Source of the DNA: Pseudomonadota bacterium
GTDB lineage: Bacteria > Pseudomonadota > Alphaproteobacteria > Acetobacterales > Acetobacteraceae
Reading direction: 5' to 3'
Length of the DNA: 34,775 bases
Assembly (NCBI GenBank): GCA_021808055.1
Contig: JAKBCH010000016.1
Span: 1 to 34,775 of the forward strand
How positions within the stretch are numbered: position 1 is the first letter of the stretch; each line of letters begins with the position of its first letter. Below the pieces are notes generated by a model, which was not told where the DNA came from, did not search any database, and worked only from the letters and a program-made list of their open reading frames with translations. The position numbers and the translations under genes are program-made. Below are positions 14,789-22,430 of the stretch, piece after piece.

Positions 14789-16645
14789 TCATGCCATCTC
14801 GGACGCTACGGCGCTTTGCGTGCTCAGCACTAGCCCGTCTAACGTGCCATTAGCGCGCCAATTTTCCAGGAGAGCCTCAAAGGCATAGAATCCAGGTCCG
14901 TAAGGCTCGCCAAGATACCAGCGTAATTTTGATTCACCTTCGTTATTGAAGTAGCCAGGCGTACATTCCCGTGCGAAACCCGATGTATCGATGGCTGTTT
15001 CCCGGATTGTATTCACCCACGTTTCTTGTGCTTCAAGGCTTGGCTCCACACGTGTTGCACCGCGGCGCAGTGCCGCGCTGATAATATAGCCGATATGCTT
15101 GCCCTGGCTGACAAAAGTAACACTGTTGGTGGCATTCAATCCGGCTTGTGTAAAACCTGTAAAGAACTGGTTGGGAAAGCCATGCGTCATCATGCCATGC
15201 AGTGTTTTGTAGCCGCCATCCCAATGGTCATAAATGGAAACGCCATTGCTGCCTTGGATCGTCTGGATTCCCCAGCGCTTCTTCAAATCGCTGGTCATCT
15301 CGAACCCGCTGGCGAGAATCAGGCAGTCGATTTCATACTCTACACCGTCATGGATAAAGCCTTTCTCTGTCATCTGCTCAACCCCGCGTGTCGCCGCAAC
15401 ATCGATGAGTTTTACATTTGGGCGGTTGAAAGTCTCGTAGTATTCATCGTTCGAGCATGGGCGCTTGCAGAGGAATCGATACCAGGGTTTAAGCAATTCA
15501 GCGGTTTTCTTATCGTGTACAATTTCATCCACACGGTGGCGAAGGCGCTCCATGACGCGGTAATCCATCACGTCACGGCGTGCCATATAGCCTTCCGGTG
15601 TCAGTGTTGGCCAGCCATCCGCCTCCAGCTCAGCGCTGAGGTTCCGGTTAATTTCTGTCCAGATGTCGCAAATCAAATCTGGTTCACCCTTGCCGAATCT
15701 CTCCATCGCGCCATGATGGAAATTTTCCTGCCGTGCCTTCTGCCAGCCCGGTTTCAGCGTCTTTACCCATTCCGGGTCAGTGGGTAGATTGTTACGCTCA
15801 TCCACACTGGAAGGCGTGCGCTGCAAGACGTAGGTTTGCTGTGCATATTTTCCGAGATATGGCACAACCTGAACTGCGGTGGCGCCGGTACCCAGTATGG
15901 CCACGCGCTTGTCCGCAAGTTTATGCAAGGCCGGATCGCGCCCGGATCCACCTGAATACTCGTAGTCCCAGCGTGCGGAATGAAAAATTCTTCCCTTAAA
16001 ATCAGAAATACCCGGGATAGATGGAAGTTTTGGCTTATTCAACGGCCCGCCTGCCATAACAATGAAACGCGCCCGTATTTCATCGCCTCGATTTGTGGTG
16101 ATCAGCCAGCGGTCGGTAGATTCATCCCAGCGTAGTGCAGTAACAAGAGTATGGAATATAGCGTGCGGATAAAGATTATAGTGATTCGCTATACGCACGG
16201 CATGCTGATATATATCCCATCCATCCTCGAATTTTTGTTTCGGCATGAATCCAGTTTCTTCGAGGAGAGGCAGGTAGCAATATGCATCATTATCGCACTG
16301 GATGCCCGGATAGCGGTTCCAGTACCAGCAGCCGCCCCAATCTCCAGCCCAGTCTATGGTGCGGAAATTCTCAACACCTGCTTGCTTCAACTGAATTGCG
16401 GTCATCATCCCGCAAAATCCCGCACCGAGAATTGCCGCGTCAATCTCTTCATGAAGCGCAGGACGGGGAAGAACAGGCATATGCGGATCTGCCTCGTATG
16501 CCTCGGCGAACTTTCCCGTTGGTTCAAAATATTGCGCTTGCCCATCGGGGCGTAAGCGTTTTTCCCTTTCTTGACGATAACGTTCGCGAATCGCCGGGAT
16601 GTCCAGCGTGGCGGCCGATGGCAATTCTGTGGGACGGCAGGTCAT
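14789..16645 (-). CDS. Baeyer-Villiger-type flavin monooxygenase
   Basis: 618 residues from ATG 16645, chosen because GAGGAG lies six bases upstream; ATG 16672 would add nine residues. FAD-binding Rossmann motif AAILGAGFCGMMTA, NADPH-binding motif VAILGTGATAVQ, and between them FKGRIFHSARWDYEY, the Baeyer-Villiger fingerprint FxGxxxHxxxW. A leading section of about 70 residues before the first dinucleotide fold is typical of the larger ketone/steroid monooxygenase group. The enzyme inserts O2-derived oxygen next to a ketone using NADPH. First gene of the minus-strand oxygenase operon, so ring opening of a ketone intermediate probably belongs to the same route as the Rieske hydroxylations. Substrate unknown. 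Confidence 0.93.
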   Translation of the reverse strand: MTCRPTELPSAATLDIPAIRERYRQEREKRLRPDGQAQYFEPTGKFAEAYEADPHMPVLPRPALHEEIDAAILGAGFCGMMTAIQLKQAGVENFRTIDWAGDWGGCWYWNRYPGIQCDNDAYCYLPLLEETGFMPKQKFEDGWDIYQHAVRIANHYNLYPHAIFHTLVTALRWDESTDRWLITTNRGDEIRARFIVMAGGPLNKPKLPSIPGISDFKGRIFHSARWDYEYSGGSGRDPALHKLADKRVAILGTGATAVQVVPYLGKYAQQTYVLQRTPSSVDERNNLPTDPEWVKTLKPGWQKARQENFHHGAMERFGKGEPDLICDIWTEINRNLSAELEADGWPTLTPEGYMARRDVMDYRVMERLRHRVDEIVHDKKTAELLKPWYRFLCKRPCSNDEYYETFNRPNVKLIDVAATRGVEQMTEKGFIHDGVEYEIDCLILASGFEMTSDLKKRWGIQTIQGSNGVSIYDHWDGGYKTLHGMMTHGFPNQFFTGFTQAGLNATNSVTFVSQGKHIGYIISAALRRGATRVEPSLEAQETWVNTIRETAIDTSGFARECTPGYFNNEGESKLRWYLGEPYGPGFYAFEALLENWRANGTLDGLVLSTQSAVASEMA

Positions 16646-16705
16646 TCTTGGCTCCTCATGCCACTCGATCATGCAAGTGGGCGCAGAACGTTGTTGTTGA
16701 TAATT

Positions 16706-16745
16706 TTTATAGCCTATCGGCGGAAGTCTCTTTGACCTATGTCAA
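16706..16745 (-). promoter_or_regulatory. Promoter with FNR/FixK-type box for the oxygenase operon
   Basis: TTGACCTATGTCAA at 16732-16745 (TTGAC-N4-GTCAA, perfect palindrome) and, on the minus strand, TATAAA at 16706-16711. The box centre is about 30 bases from the centre of the -10, near a class II activator position. The box lies about 93 bp before the monooxygenase ATG. A nearly identical box stands at the same distance before the other TauD-family gene. Confidence 0.6.
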
Positions 16746-16776
16746 AACCGGGCAGGTCCATATTTTGAATCGTCAC

Positions 16777-16809
16777 AAAAAATGCGGCCATCCGCAAATG
16801 GCCGCATTT
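16777..16809 (-). terminator. Rho-independent terminator after the second TauD-family gene
   Basis: A 12-bp stem, AAATGCGGCCAT (16780-16791) with ATGGCCGCATTT (16798-16809), loop of six bases. Read on the minus strand it is followed by a T-run (complement of A at 16777-16782). It separates the gene 16832-17812 from the operon starting at 16645. The plus strand also has a T-rich flank, so it may work both ways. Confidence 0.85.
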
Positions 16810-16831
16810 CAATTTTTTATTGTAATGAAGT

Positions 16832-17812
16832 TTAAGTCGCGATCTCCCGGTTCACTTCACCAATTTTCTTGCCGCCTTCAAAGTATCCCAGGCCGTAGTC
16901 ACCTTCAATGGTTGTACGCTGCGTGCGCCGTTCATACATGGGGTTGCAGCCTTCCACGGCGTGCATCACGCGCCAATTATCCCAAATCAGCATGTCTGTT
17001 GGCTTCCAGTCATGCCAGTAGGCTTTTGCATCGCATTTACGGATGACTTCCTGCATCACCTCTTCGCACAGGGCATTACCTTCGGCATCCTCGTGGTTTT
17101 CAATTCCCACACACATCCAGGGGCCCACATGCATCACCTTTTTCCCGTCCTTGCGCGTCCACACCATGGGATGCATGGCACGGGGAAACGTCTTGGCTTC
17201 CTCTGCCGTGCGCAGCAGTGCCGGTGTATCACCAAAGGTCGTGAAGTTGCGTCCGAAGGGCTGCTTGCTCAGGCGCACATCTAGCGTATAAATGGCGTTG
17301 AGATGCTCTATTTTAGCCCTCAATACGGGGTCGAAATCCTTATATAATTGTACGCCGTCGGCAAATCCTGTCCGCCCACCTTCACCTTTTGGTGCGTTTA
17401 TAATGGCGCGCAGAATACCCGCGTGGTTGAGCTTGTCGTTATAGGCGTGGTCAAAATGCCAGGGGGCATGGCGCGCCACAATCTTGCCATTCATCTCAAT
17501 CAAGCCGGATTTATCTTTCTCCGGGTCTTGCGGCATCGAGTGCATGTCGATCACGCCCGGCATCATCTCTTCATCCACGCGCGGCGTGGTCGCTGTGGGG
17601 TGTTTCTTGAGGGGGCCAAATACATTGGAGAGGGCGACCTGCATCTTCTGCGACGGCTCAACGCCCGTGAAGACGATCATGCCACGATCCTCGAAAATTT
17701 CGACGAGCTGGCCACGGATGCGTGGATCGGCCAGCGTCTCATATGTTATGCCTTCGACGATCGCACCGAAGCTAAGATCGGCGCGAAGATCACGAACCTT
17801 GATGTCACCCAT
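16832..17812 (-). CDS. TauD/TfdA-family Fe(II)/2-oxoglutarate dioxygenase, copy 2
   Basis: 326 residues from ATG 17812 (GGGGGAAGGAA just upstream; a start at 17839 or 17866 would add 9 or 18 residues). The first iron ligands His119-x-Asp121 are in PWHFDHAYND; the distal His is in WDNWRVMHAVEG; an Arg-rich ERRTQRTTIEG follows for 2-oxoglutarate binding. Overall it resembles TfdA-like and alkylsulfatase-like dioxygenases. It has its own terminator and its own upstream FNR/FixK-type box, so it is a single-gene unit likely co-regulated with the downstream oxygenase operon. It is not a close copy of the product of 12558-13391. Substrate unknown. Confidence 0.92.
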   Translation of the reverse strand: MGDIKVRDLRADLSFGAIVEGITYETLADPRIRGQLVEIFEDRGMIVFTGVEPSQKMQVALSNVFGPLKKHPTATTPRVDEEMMPGVIDMHSMPQDPEKDKSGLIEMNGKIVARHAPWHFDHAYNDKLNHAGILRAIINAPKGEGGRTGFADGVQLYKDFDPVLRAKIEHLNAIYTLDVRLSKQPFGRNFTTFGDTPALLRTAEEAKTFPRAMHPMVWTRKDGKKVMHVGPWMCVGIENHEDAEGNALCEEVMQEVIRKCDAKAYWHDWKPTDMLIWDNWRVMHAVEGCNPMYERRTQRTTIEGDYGLGYFEGGKKIGEVNREIAT

Positions 17813-17897
17813 TTCCTTCCCCCTATGTGATGAAGACATTGCCGCCTTGGGCGGCCACGCCTTCATTGGCTGCTAACATAGGGGTCAGCAGGGCGCG

Positions 17898-17911
17898 TTG
17901 ATGTATGTCAA
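17898..17911 (-). promoter_or_regulatory. FNR/FixK-type box upstream of the second TauD-family gene
   Basis: TTGATGTATGTCAA (TTGAT-N4-GTCAA). It shares TTGA and TATGTCAAAA with the site at 16732-16745, and its centre is about 93 bp from the ATG at 17812, the same spacing as that site from its gene. A minus-strand TATGTT 24 bases after the box is a possible -10. Confidence 0.55.
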
Positions 17912-18037
17912 AATTCAGTTTTGGCTGAGTTCAGGGGCCAGCTGCGCCGCATTGCCAAGCCCTGCCCGGGCGAGCTTAAGCCATCTCCACCCGTGCCGTT
18001 GCGGGCAAGCCGGTAAACACGGCCCGCCGCAGGGCCG

Positions 18038-20329
18038 TCAGCTTTTAATAACAAGGACGTTATACATTCCGCCAGCCACTTCCACGCCATGAATTTCATG
18101 GGTGAAGCCGGGAAAGCGCCGGTCATAGGCTTCCAGCGCCTGAAGATAGCCTATGACCGGCCCGTCTGCCGCTCCGGCGTTCTCCCCTGGCATGAGCAGT
18201 GGAATGCCCGGAGGATAGGGGACAATGGCCGTGGCAAGTGTCCGCCCTTCCAGCCGGTCTAACGTCACGCGCTCCACTTCGTTGCGCACCAGGCGTTCAT
18301 AGGCCTCCACCGGGCTCATTTCGGGTTCGGGCAGCGCGGAGAAACTCTCGCCCAGCAGCCGCGCCGTGCTTAGCTCGTTCATGGCCGCGAACATGCGCTT
18401 GCACAAACCGCGCAGCCCCATGCCCGCGTAATGTCCTCCGTAACGTGCCACCAAATCGGGCAGCACCCGCGCAAGCTGCGCGTCCCGGCCGTAATCACGG
18501 CGGAAATCGAGCAGCCCGTTTACGAGTGTGCCCCATTTGCCCTTGGTTACACCCAGCGAGAACAGAAATAGGATGGTGAAATCCGCTGTCTTTTCCGCCA
18601 CTATGCCGCGCGCGGCGAGGTAGGCTGTAACCACGCTGGCGGGTATGCCAAGCGGCATCACATCGCCCGCCGCGGTCATGCCCGGGGTGAGTACCGAGAC
18701 CTTGATCGGGTCCAGCATGCAATAACCCTCCTCGATGGCGCCAAATCCGTGCCAGGCGGCATTGGGTGCCAGCATCCAGCACTGGGGATCCGTGGCCAGA
18801 TGCTCGGGGCCGGCGGCATAAAAGGGCACAAATTCGCCCTCCTGGTTGCGTACCTGGTCCGGTTGCCAGACATCGAAGAACCAGCCATCCTCATCCGTGA
18901 CGCCGGCTTTCAGCTTGGCGATCATTTGCCGGAACGCCACCGCCTCGCGGATGGACGCGCTGGTGATTTTTTCACCGGACGTATCCATCATCGCCACCGA
19001 AACATCGTTGGAGGCCATGATGGCGTAATTGGGCGAGGTCGAGGCATGCATCATGAAGGCCTCGTTAAAACGCGCATGCTCAACAGGCCTGCGCCCATCG
19101 CGCACATGAATCATCGAGGCCTGGGACAAGGCGGCAAGCAGCTTGTGGGTGGATTGCGTGGCGAAGACCGTCGGCTTGTTCCGGTCGCGCGCCGAGGCTT
19201 CGCCGTGCATGGCAAAGCGCTCCTTATATATAGGGTTGAAGCGCGCATAGGCGTACCAGGCTTCATCGAAATGCAGCCGGTCCACGCTCTCGCCCAGCAA
19301 TTCCTCGATTCGCGAGACATTGTAGCACAGCCCGTCATAGGTGGAGTTGGTGATGACGGCGTGCACGGGGGAGGGGTCTATGCCCTCCTTCACCAGCTTG
19401 TTACCGCGGATCATCATCCGCACATGCGCGGCGGTGAGCCTCTCGGGCGGAATCGGGCCGCTAATGCCCAGCGCATTGCGTGTTGGCATCAGGTAAACTG
19501 GCACCGCCCCACCCAGGATCATCGCATGCTCAACCGATTTGTGGCAGTTGCGGTCGCATAGTGCCACCTGGTTGCGGGTGACGCTGGACATGAGAACAAC
19601 CCGGTTGGCGGTGGAGGAGCCGTTGGTGACGTAATAGCACCTGTCTCCGCCAAATACCTTGGCCGCATAGCGCTCGGCCTCGCCAATCGGTCCGCTATGG
19701 CCGAGCAGCGAGCCGAGATCGCCAACCGAGACCGAGAGGTCGGAACGGAACAGCCGCTCGCCGAAAAAGTCAAAAAAGGCGCGCCCGGCGGCTGAGGTGA
19801 GAAACCCCGTGCCACCCGTATGGCCTGGCGTGTGCCAGGAATATTCAGCTTTGCGGGCAAAGGCCACCAGCGCCGCGAACATGGGCGGCAGAACCGATTG
19901 GCGGTAGCGGGCAAGCGCGGTGGTAATTCGTCCGCTGATGAAATCCATGCTGTCTTCGAGCAGCCAGATGAAATCATCCGCCTTGATCATGACCTCGAAC
20001 GGGATGTCTGATGCGGCGGAGCGGAGCGAGAGCAGGAATATGGGCAGCGCCGCGCCAAATTGCCGCCCGGCTTCCAGCATGCCGCGTGCCGCCGCATGGT
20101 TCGCGCTCTGGTCCAAATCCCAATCCACCACCAGGCATTGAATGGTGGGGTCCGAGGCGAGAATCGCCTGTGCATCTTCGGCCGAGGCGGAAAACAGCAC
20201 GTCCACATCGCCCGCCTCCAAATCGGCGATAAGCAGCGCCAGCGCCCGCCCGGCGGCCGTATCCGCCGCGAATGTGCCACAGGCGAACAAGGCCCTCATC
20301 TGCAATTTCAGATTTGCCTGTAAGGCCAT
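18038..20329 (-). CDS. Biodegradative-type Orn/Lys/Arg decarboxylase (PLP-dependent), arginine or lysine type
   Basis: 763 residues from ATG 20329 (AGGGAGGGG upstream; ATG 20350 and 20380 less likely). N-terminal wing domain (about 1-135), then the PLP fold: HTPGHTGG, YYVTNGSSTANR, LHFDEAWYAYARFNPIY and the cofactor lysine in FATQSTHKLLAALSQASMIHV. C-terminal domain has EGRTLATAIVPYPPGIPLLMPGE. Length is close to AdiA (about 755). The STHKLLAALSQAS motif favours arginine or lysine over ornithine. The reaction consumes a proton and releases CO2, so such enzymes protect against acid when paired with an antiporter; none is in the window. The gene is monocistronic here, with a different base composition from the oxygenase cluster. 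Confidence 0.93.
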   Translation of the reverse strand: MALQANLKLQMRALFACGTFAADTAAGRALALLIADLEAGDVDVLFSASAEDAQAILASDPTIQCLVVDWDLDQSANHAAARGMLEAGRQFGAALPIFLLSLRSAASDIPFEVMIKADDFIWLLEDSMDFISGRITTALARYRQSVLPPMFAALVAFARKAEYSWHTPGHTGGTGFLTSAAGRAFFDFFGERLFRSDLSVSVGDLGSLLGHSGPIGEAERYAAKVFGGDRCYYVTNGSSTANRVVLMSSVTRNQVALCDRNCHKSVEHAMILGGAVPVYLMPTRNALGISGPIPPERLTAAHVRMMIRGNKLVKEGIDPSPVHAVITNSTYDGLCYNVSRIEELLGESVDRLHFDEAWYAYARFNPIYKERFAMHGEASARDRNKPTVFATQSTHKLLAALSQASMIHVRDGRRPVEHARFNEAFMMHASTSPNYAIMASNDVSVAMMDTSGEKITSASIREAVAFRQMIAKLKAGVTDEDGWFFDVWQPDQVRNQEGEFVPFYAAGPEHLATDPQCWMLAPNAAWHGFGAIEEGYCMLDPIKVSVLTPGMTAAGDVMPLGIPASVVTAYLAARGIVAEKTADFTILFLFSLGVTKGKWGTLVNGLLDFRRDYGRDAQLARVLPDLVARYGGHYAGMGLRGLCKRMFAAMNELSTARLLGESFSALPEPEMSPVEAYERLVRNEVERVTLDRLEGRTLATAIVPYPPGIPLLMPGENAGAADGPVIGYLQALEAYDRRFPGFTHEIHGVEVAGGMYNVLVIKS

Positions 20330-20725
20330 GAGCCCCTCCCTGACATTCATCACCGCATGGCGGCGAAAACCAAGTAACACCAGGCTGGGCGGGGAATGCC
20401 ATTCTGGGGTGAACCCAGAATCACCGCGCCGTTTCTGGCTTCCGCCTCTGGCCGAGGCCTTTTATGCGGTAAAGGAGCATACCTACCCGTGCCGCGCCAG
20501 AGTTTGGGCATACCCCTGAAACTGGCGATAATCAGTAAACTGAGAAATTATACTATGGGGCCACTGGTTTATGTGGCGGAGCAGCAATGTTACCGTGTGG
20601 AAATGGCCAAAAAGATGCGCGGCCAACACATTTGCGTGATAAACCCTGGATGGCCGCGCGGAAACTGGGTAGACAAACATTAAGGCAAGGTCCTTTAGGG
20701 GCGGAACGCGATAAGGGCGGGGGGC
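20330..20725. other. Intergenic region between decarboxylase and pilin genes
   Basis: 396 bases between divergent genes. No supported gene: a 95-codon plus-strand frame (20396-20683) lacks recognisable sequence or a good ribosome site. It must hold the promoters of the decarboxylase gene (minus) and the first pilin gene (plus). A TATACT at 20548-20553 could be a -10, but no convincing -35 accompanies it. Confidence 0.5.
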
Positions 20726-20920
20726 ATGTATCTTTTTCCGGTTTTCCGATGGTTTGAAGCTATTCCACCCGCTCACGGGTTAATGCGCGACCGCCGTGCC
20801 GTAACGTCGATTGAATATGTGATTATCGCGCTTATCATCGCCACGGCTATTGTTGGCGGGTTGTCGACAATCGGCGGTCATTTGAGCACTAGTTTTAACA
20901 GAGTCAGCACCGAGCTGTAA
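20726..20920 (+). CDS. flp: Flp/Fap-type pilin, copy 1
   Basis: 64 residues, ATG 20726 after GGGCGGGGGGC. A leader of 25 residues ends in DRRA, followed by VTSIEYVIIALIIATAIVGGL, the Flp prepilin motif with Glu at +5 and Tyr at +6 and one hydrophobic segment. Ala25 replaces the more common Gly at -1. The mature peptide would be 39 residues and ends in VSTEL, exactly as the second pilin does. The leader is longer than usual and contains aromatic residues (FRWFEA). It is about 470 bases from the second pilin gene and likely supplies a minor or alternative pilin to the same Tad machine. Confidence 0.87.
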   Translation: MYLFPVFRWFEAIPPAHGLMRDRRAVTSIEYVIIALIIATAIVGGLSTIGGHLSTSFNRVSTEL

Positions 20921-21233
20921 GGCTGCCGGCTGGGCGGCTCAACCGCGCCGGTAAAGGCATTTTGGGGGTTAGCGCAACCTGGCTGCATCACGATTCTGTG
21001 ATGGAGATTTTTGCGTGTCGCCCGAAAACTGTCCGGATTGGTTTCTGGCTGGTTGATGTGTCTATTTTTAATATTTATGATAAAATTATTATTAATAAGT
21101 CTATTAAAAGATACAGTTTTTGTGTTCCGTGAGGTGGTTTTTATTAAATTGAGCGCAAATCCCGCCCTTTTGTGAGTATTAACAATTATGCCTTAAAATC
21201 ACGGATTATTGTTGGCTCAGGCCCAAGTTATGT

Positions 21234-21262
21234 TTGACAAAAACCTCTAAATTCCGTGTATT
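21234..21262 (+). promoter_or_regulatory. Predicted sigma-70 promoter of the second pilin gene
   Basis: -35 TTGACA (21234-21239, perfect), 17-base spacer, -10 TGTATT (21257-21262, four of six). The start would be near 21270, leaving a leader of about 120 bases before ATG 21392. Confidence 0.5.
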
Positions 21263-21267
21263 GCAAC

Positions 21268-21285
21268 CAACCCTGCACAGGGTTG
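21268..21285 (+). promoter_or_regulatory. Palindrome CAACCCTG-CA-CAGGGTTG at the predicted pilin transcript start
   Basis: Perfect 8-bp arms with a 2-base centre, at the predicted transcription start. It could be an operator, or a 5'-end hairpin stabilising the pilin mRNA. Downstream, AAT(G)GGAG pairs with CTCCATT before a T-run (about 21294-21321), a possible attenuator. Confidence 0.45.
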
Positions 21286-21391
21286 ATGTAATGAATGGGA
21301 GCTTAATCGTTCTCCATTTTTTACGGGAAAGCCTTCAAGCTCGGCCCGCTCCACCGGCGGTGCCGGGCTCATAACATAAAAGGATCGCTTC

Positions 21392-21577
21392 ATGCTGAAC
21401 TATGTACGTACCGCCATGGCCGTCAAACTTGCTCAACTCAACCTCGACAAGCGCGCCGTGACCGCGATTGAATACGCCCTGATCGCCGCCCTGATCGCCG
21501 TTGTCATCATCGGCGCGGTTACCACGCTGGGCCATAACGTTGCTAACACGTTTAACAGCGTCTCCACCGAGCTTTAA
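21392..21577 (+). CDS. flp: Flp-type pilin, copy 2 (probable major pilin)
   Basis: 61 residues. Leader of 22 residues ending in LDKRA, then VTAIEYALIAALIAVVIIGAV with the conserved Glu27-Tyr28, and a polar tail HNVANTFNSVSTEL. Predicted mature length 39, equal to the first pilin. Cleavage would be by the CpaA-type peptidase encoded at 21915. A good promoter upstream, a leader hairpin and a very strong terminator directly after the gene suggest high separate expression, as expected for the major pilin. Flp pili mediate tight adherence and biofilm formation. Confidence 0.93.
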   Translation: MLNYVRTAMAVKLAQLNLDKRAVTAIEYALIAALIAVVIIGAVTTLGHNVANTFNSVSTEL

Positions 21578-21610
21578 TAAATCATCGCCCCGGTTCGCCG
21601 GCGCGGGCGA

Positions 21611-21646
21611 ATGGCTGGCAGGGGAGACCCTGCCAGCCATTTTTTT
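21611..21646 (+). terminator. Strong Rho-independent terminator after the second pilin gene
   Basis: Perfect 13-bp stem ATGGCTGGCAGGG (21611-21623) with CCCTGCCAGCCAT (21628-21640), GAGA loop, then a run of T. It isolates the pilin transcript from the assembly genes. Confidence 0.93.
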
Positions 21647-21677
21647 AGCCCGCCATTTTTTTTAGCCCGCCATTTTT
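21644..21677 (+). repeat. 17-bp tandem duplication
   Basis: TTTAGCCCGCCATTTTT occurs twice without gap (21644-21660 and 21661-21677), directly after the terminator T-run. It looks like a recent slippage duplication and adds further T-runs. Confidence 0.8.
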
Positions 21678-21861
21678 TGCGAGCCGTCTTTTGCTGCTTT
21701 TCGCGCGGCTGCCGGGGGCGCGCCCGTATAAAAATTACAAAATTATGGGTCATTAGCGCGGTTCGGCGCCAATTTGCACTGGCTTAGCGGCACATAGTGC
21801 TATTAGATTGAGATTACAGGAATTGCATTTGTTGAGTTTTTGTATCAATATAACGTGTAAC

Positions 21862-21867
21862 TATAAT
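21862..21867 (+). promoter_or_regulatory. -10 element TATAAT before cpaA
   Basis: A perfect TATAAT in AT-rich DNA, predicted start near 21874 and about 40 bases before the cpaA ATG. The -35 (TTTGTA at 17-base spacing) is poor, so an activator may be needed. Confidence 0.45.
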
Positions 21868-21914
21868 ATCAAGGGGTTGGGCTTGGTGGTGGAGATGAAA
21901 CTGGGGGCGAGGCC

Positions 21915-22427
21915 ATGAACCCGGTATTGGCTGTTCCGGCGGCGGGGTTGCTTGGCTACGCGGCATTGCACGATCTCGCCGTGCGCACCGTTCCCAATTG
22001 GCTGCCCGCCTTGCTGCTGGTCATCGGCGTTTCCGCCCGGTTGCTCGAGCATAATCTTCTTGCCGGGCTTATTGCCGCTGGCGTGGCTTTTGCCGTATTG
22101 TTCGCGGTTTGGCTGGTAGGCGCCATGGGCGGCGGCGATGTTAAACTATGGGCTGCCGCCGTGCTGCTGGTGCCGCCCGGCTGGCAGCCGCAACTGGCCT
22201 TTTTCGTCAATGTCGTCCTGGCTGGCGGTGTGCTGGCCATGGCTTATCTGGGCTTGTCCTTGGTGGTGCCCCGCCCTCGCGCATCCACCCAAGGCAGCCA
22301 TTTGCGCCGGCTGCTGCGTGTTGAGTTGTGGCGCATTGGCCGCCGCGGCCCGTTGCCCTATGCGTGCGCCATAGCGGCCGGGGGCATTGTTACCCTGATT
22401 CCCCATATTCCTCAAAACCTAGGATAG
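21915..22427 (+). CDS. cpaA: Tad prepilin peptidase (CpaA/TadV)
   Basis: 170 residues, integral membrane aspartic peptidase of the A24 family. The first catalytic Asp lies in the segment HDLAVRTVPNWLP near residue 21, and the second in GAMGGGDVKLWAA (GGGDxK), as the family requires. Hydrophobic helices alternate throughout. It cuts Flp prepilins before the VT[AS]IEY sequence. First gene of the assembly operon, with cpaB starting three bases after its stop. The C-terminal extension after about residue 120 contains basic stretches. Confidence 0.92.
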   Translation: MNPVLAVPAAGLLGYAALHDLAVRTVPNWLPALLLVIGVSARLLEHNLLAGLIAAGVAFAVLFAVWLVGAMGGGDVKLWAAAVLLVPPGWQPQLAFFVNVVLAGGVLAMAYLGLSLVVPRPRASTQGSHLRRLLRVELWRIGRRGPLPYACAIAAGGIVTLIPHIPQNLG

Positions 22428-22430
22428 CCC

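Larger units (their letters stand above)
20921..21391. other. Intergenic region between the two pilin genes
   Basis: 471 bases without a gene. About 21060-21120 is very AT-rich. The last part carries the predicted promoter, palindrome and leader of the second pilin gene. No clear terminator for the first pilin gene is visible. Confidence 0.6.

Noticed and set aside
15026..15787. 253-codon plus-strand frame
   Set aside because: Antisense to the flavin monooxygenase, whose motifs are intact; composition is that of a shadow frame.
20396..20683. 95-codon plus-strand frame before the first pilin gene
   Set aside because: No ribosome site, no recognisable sequence, no context support.
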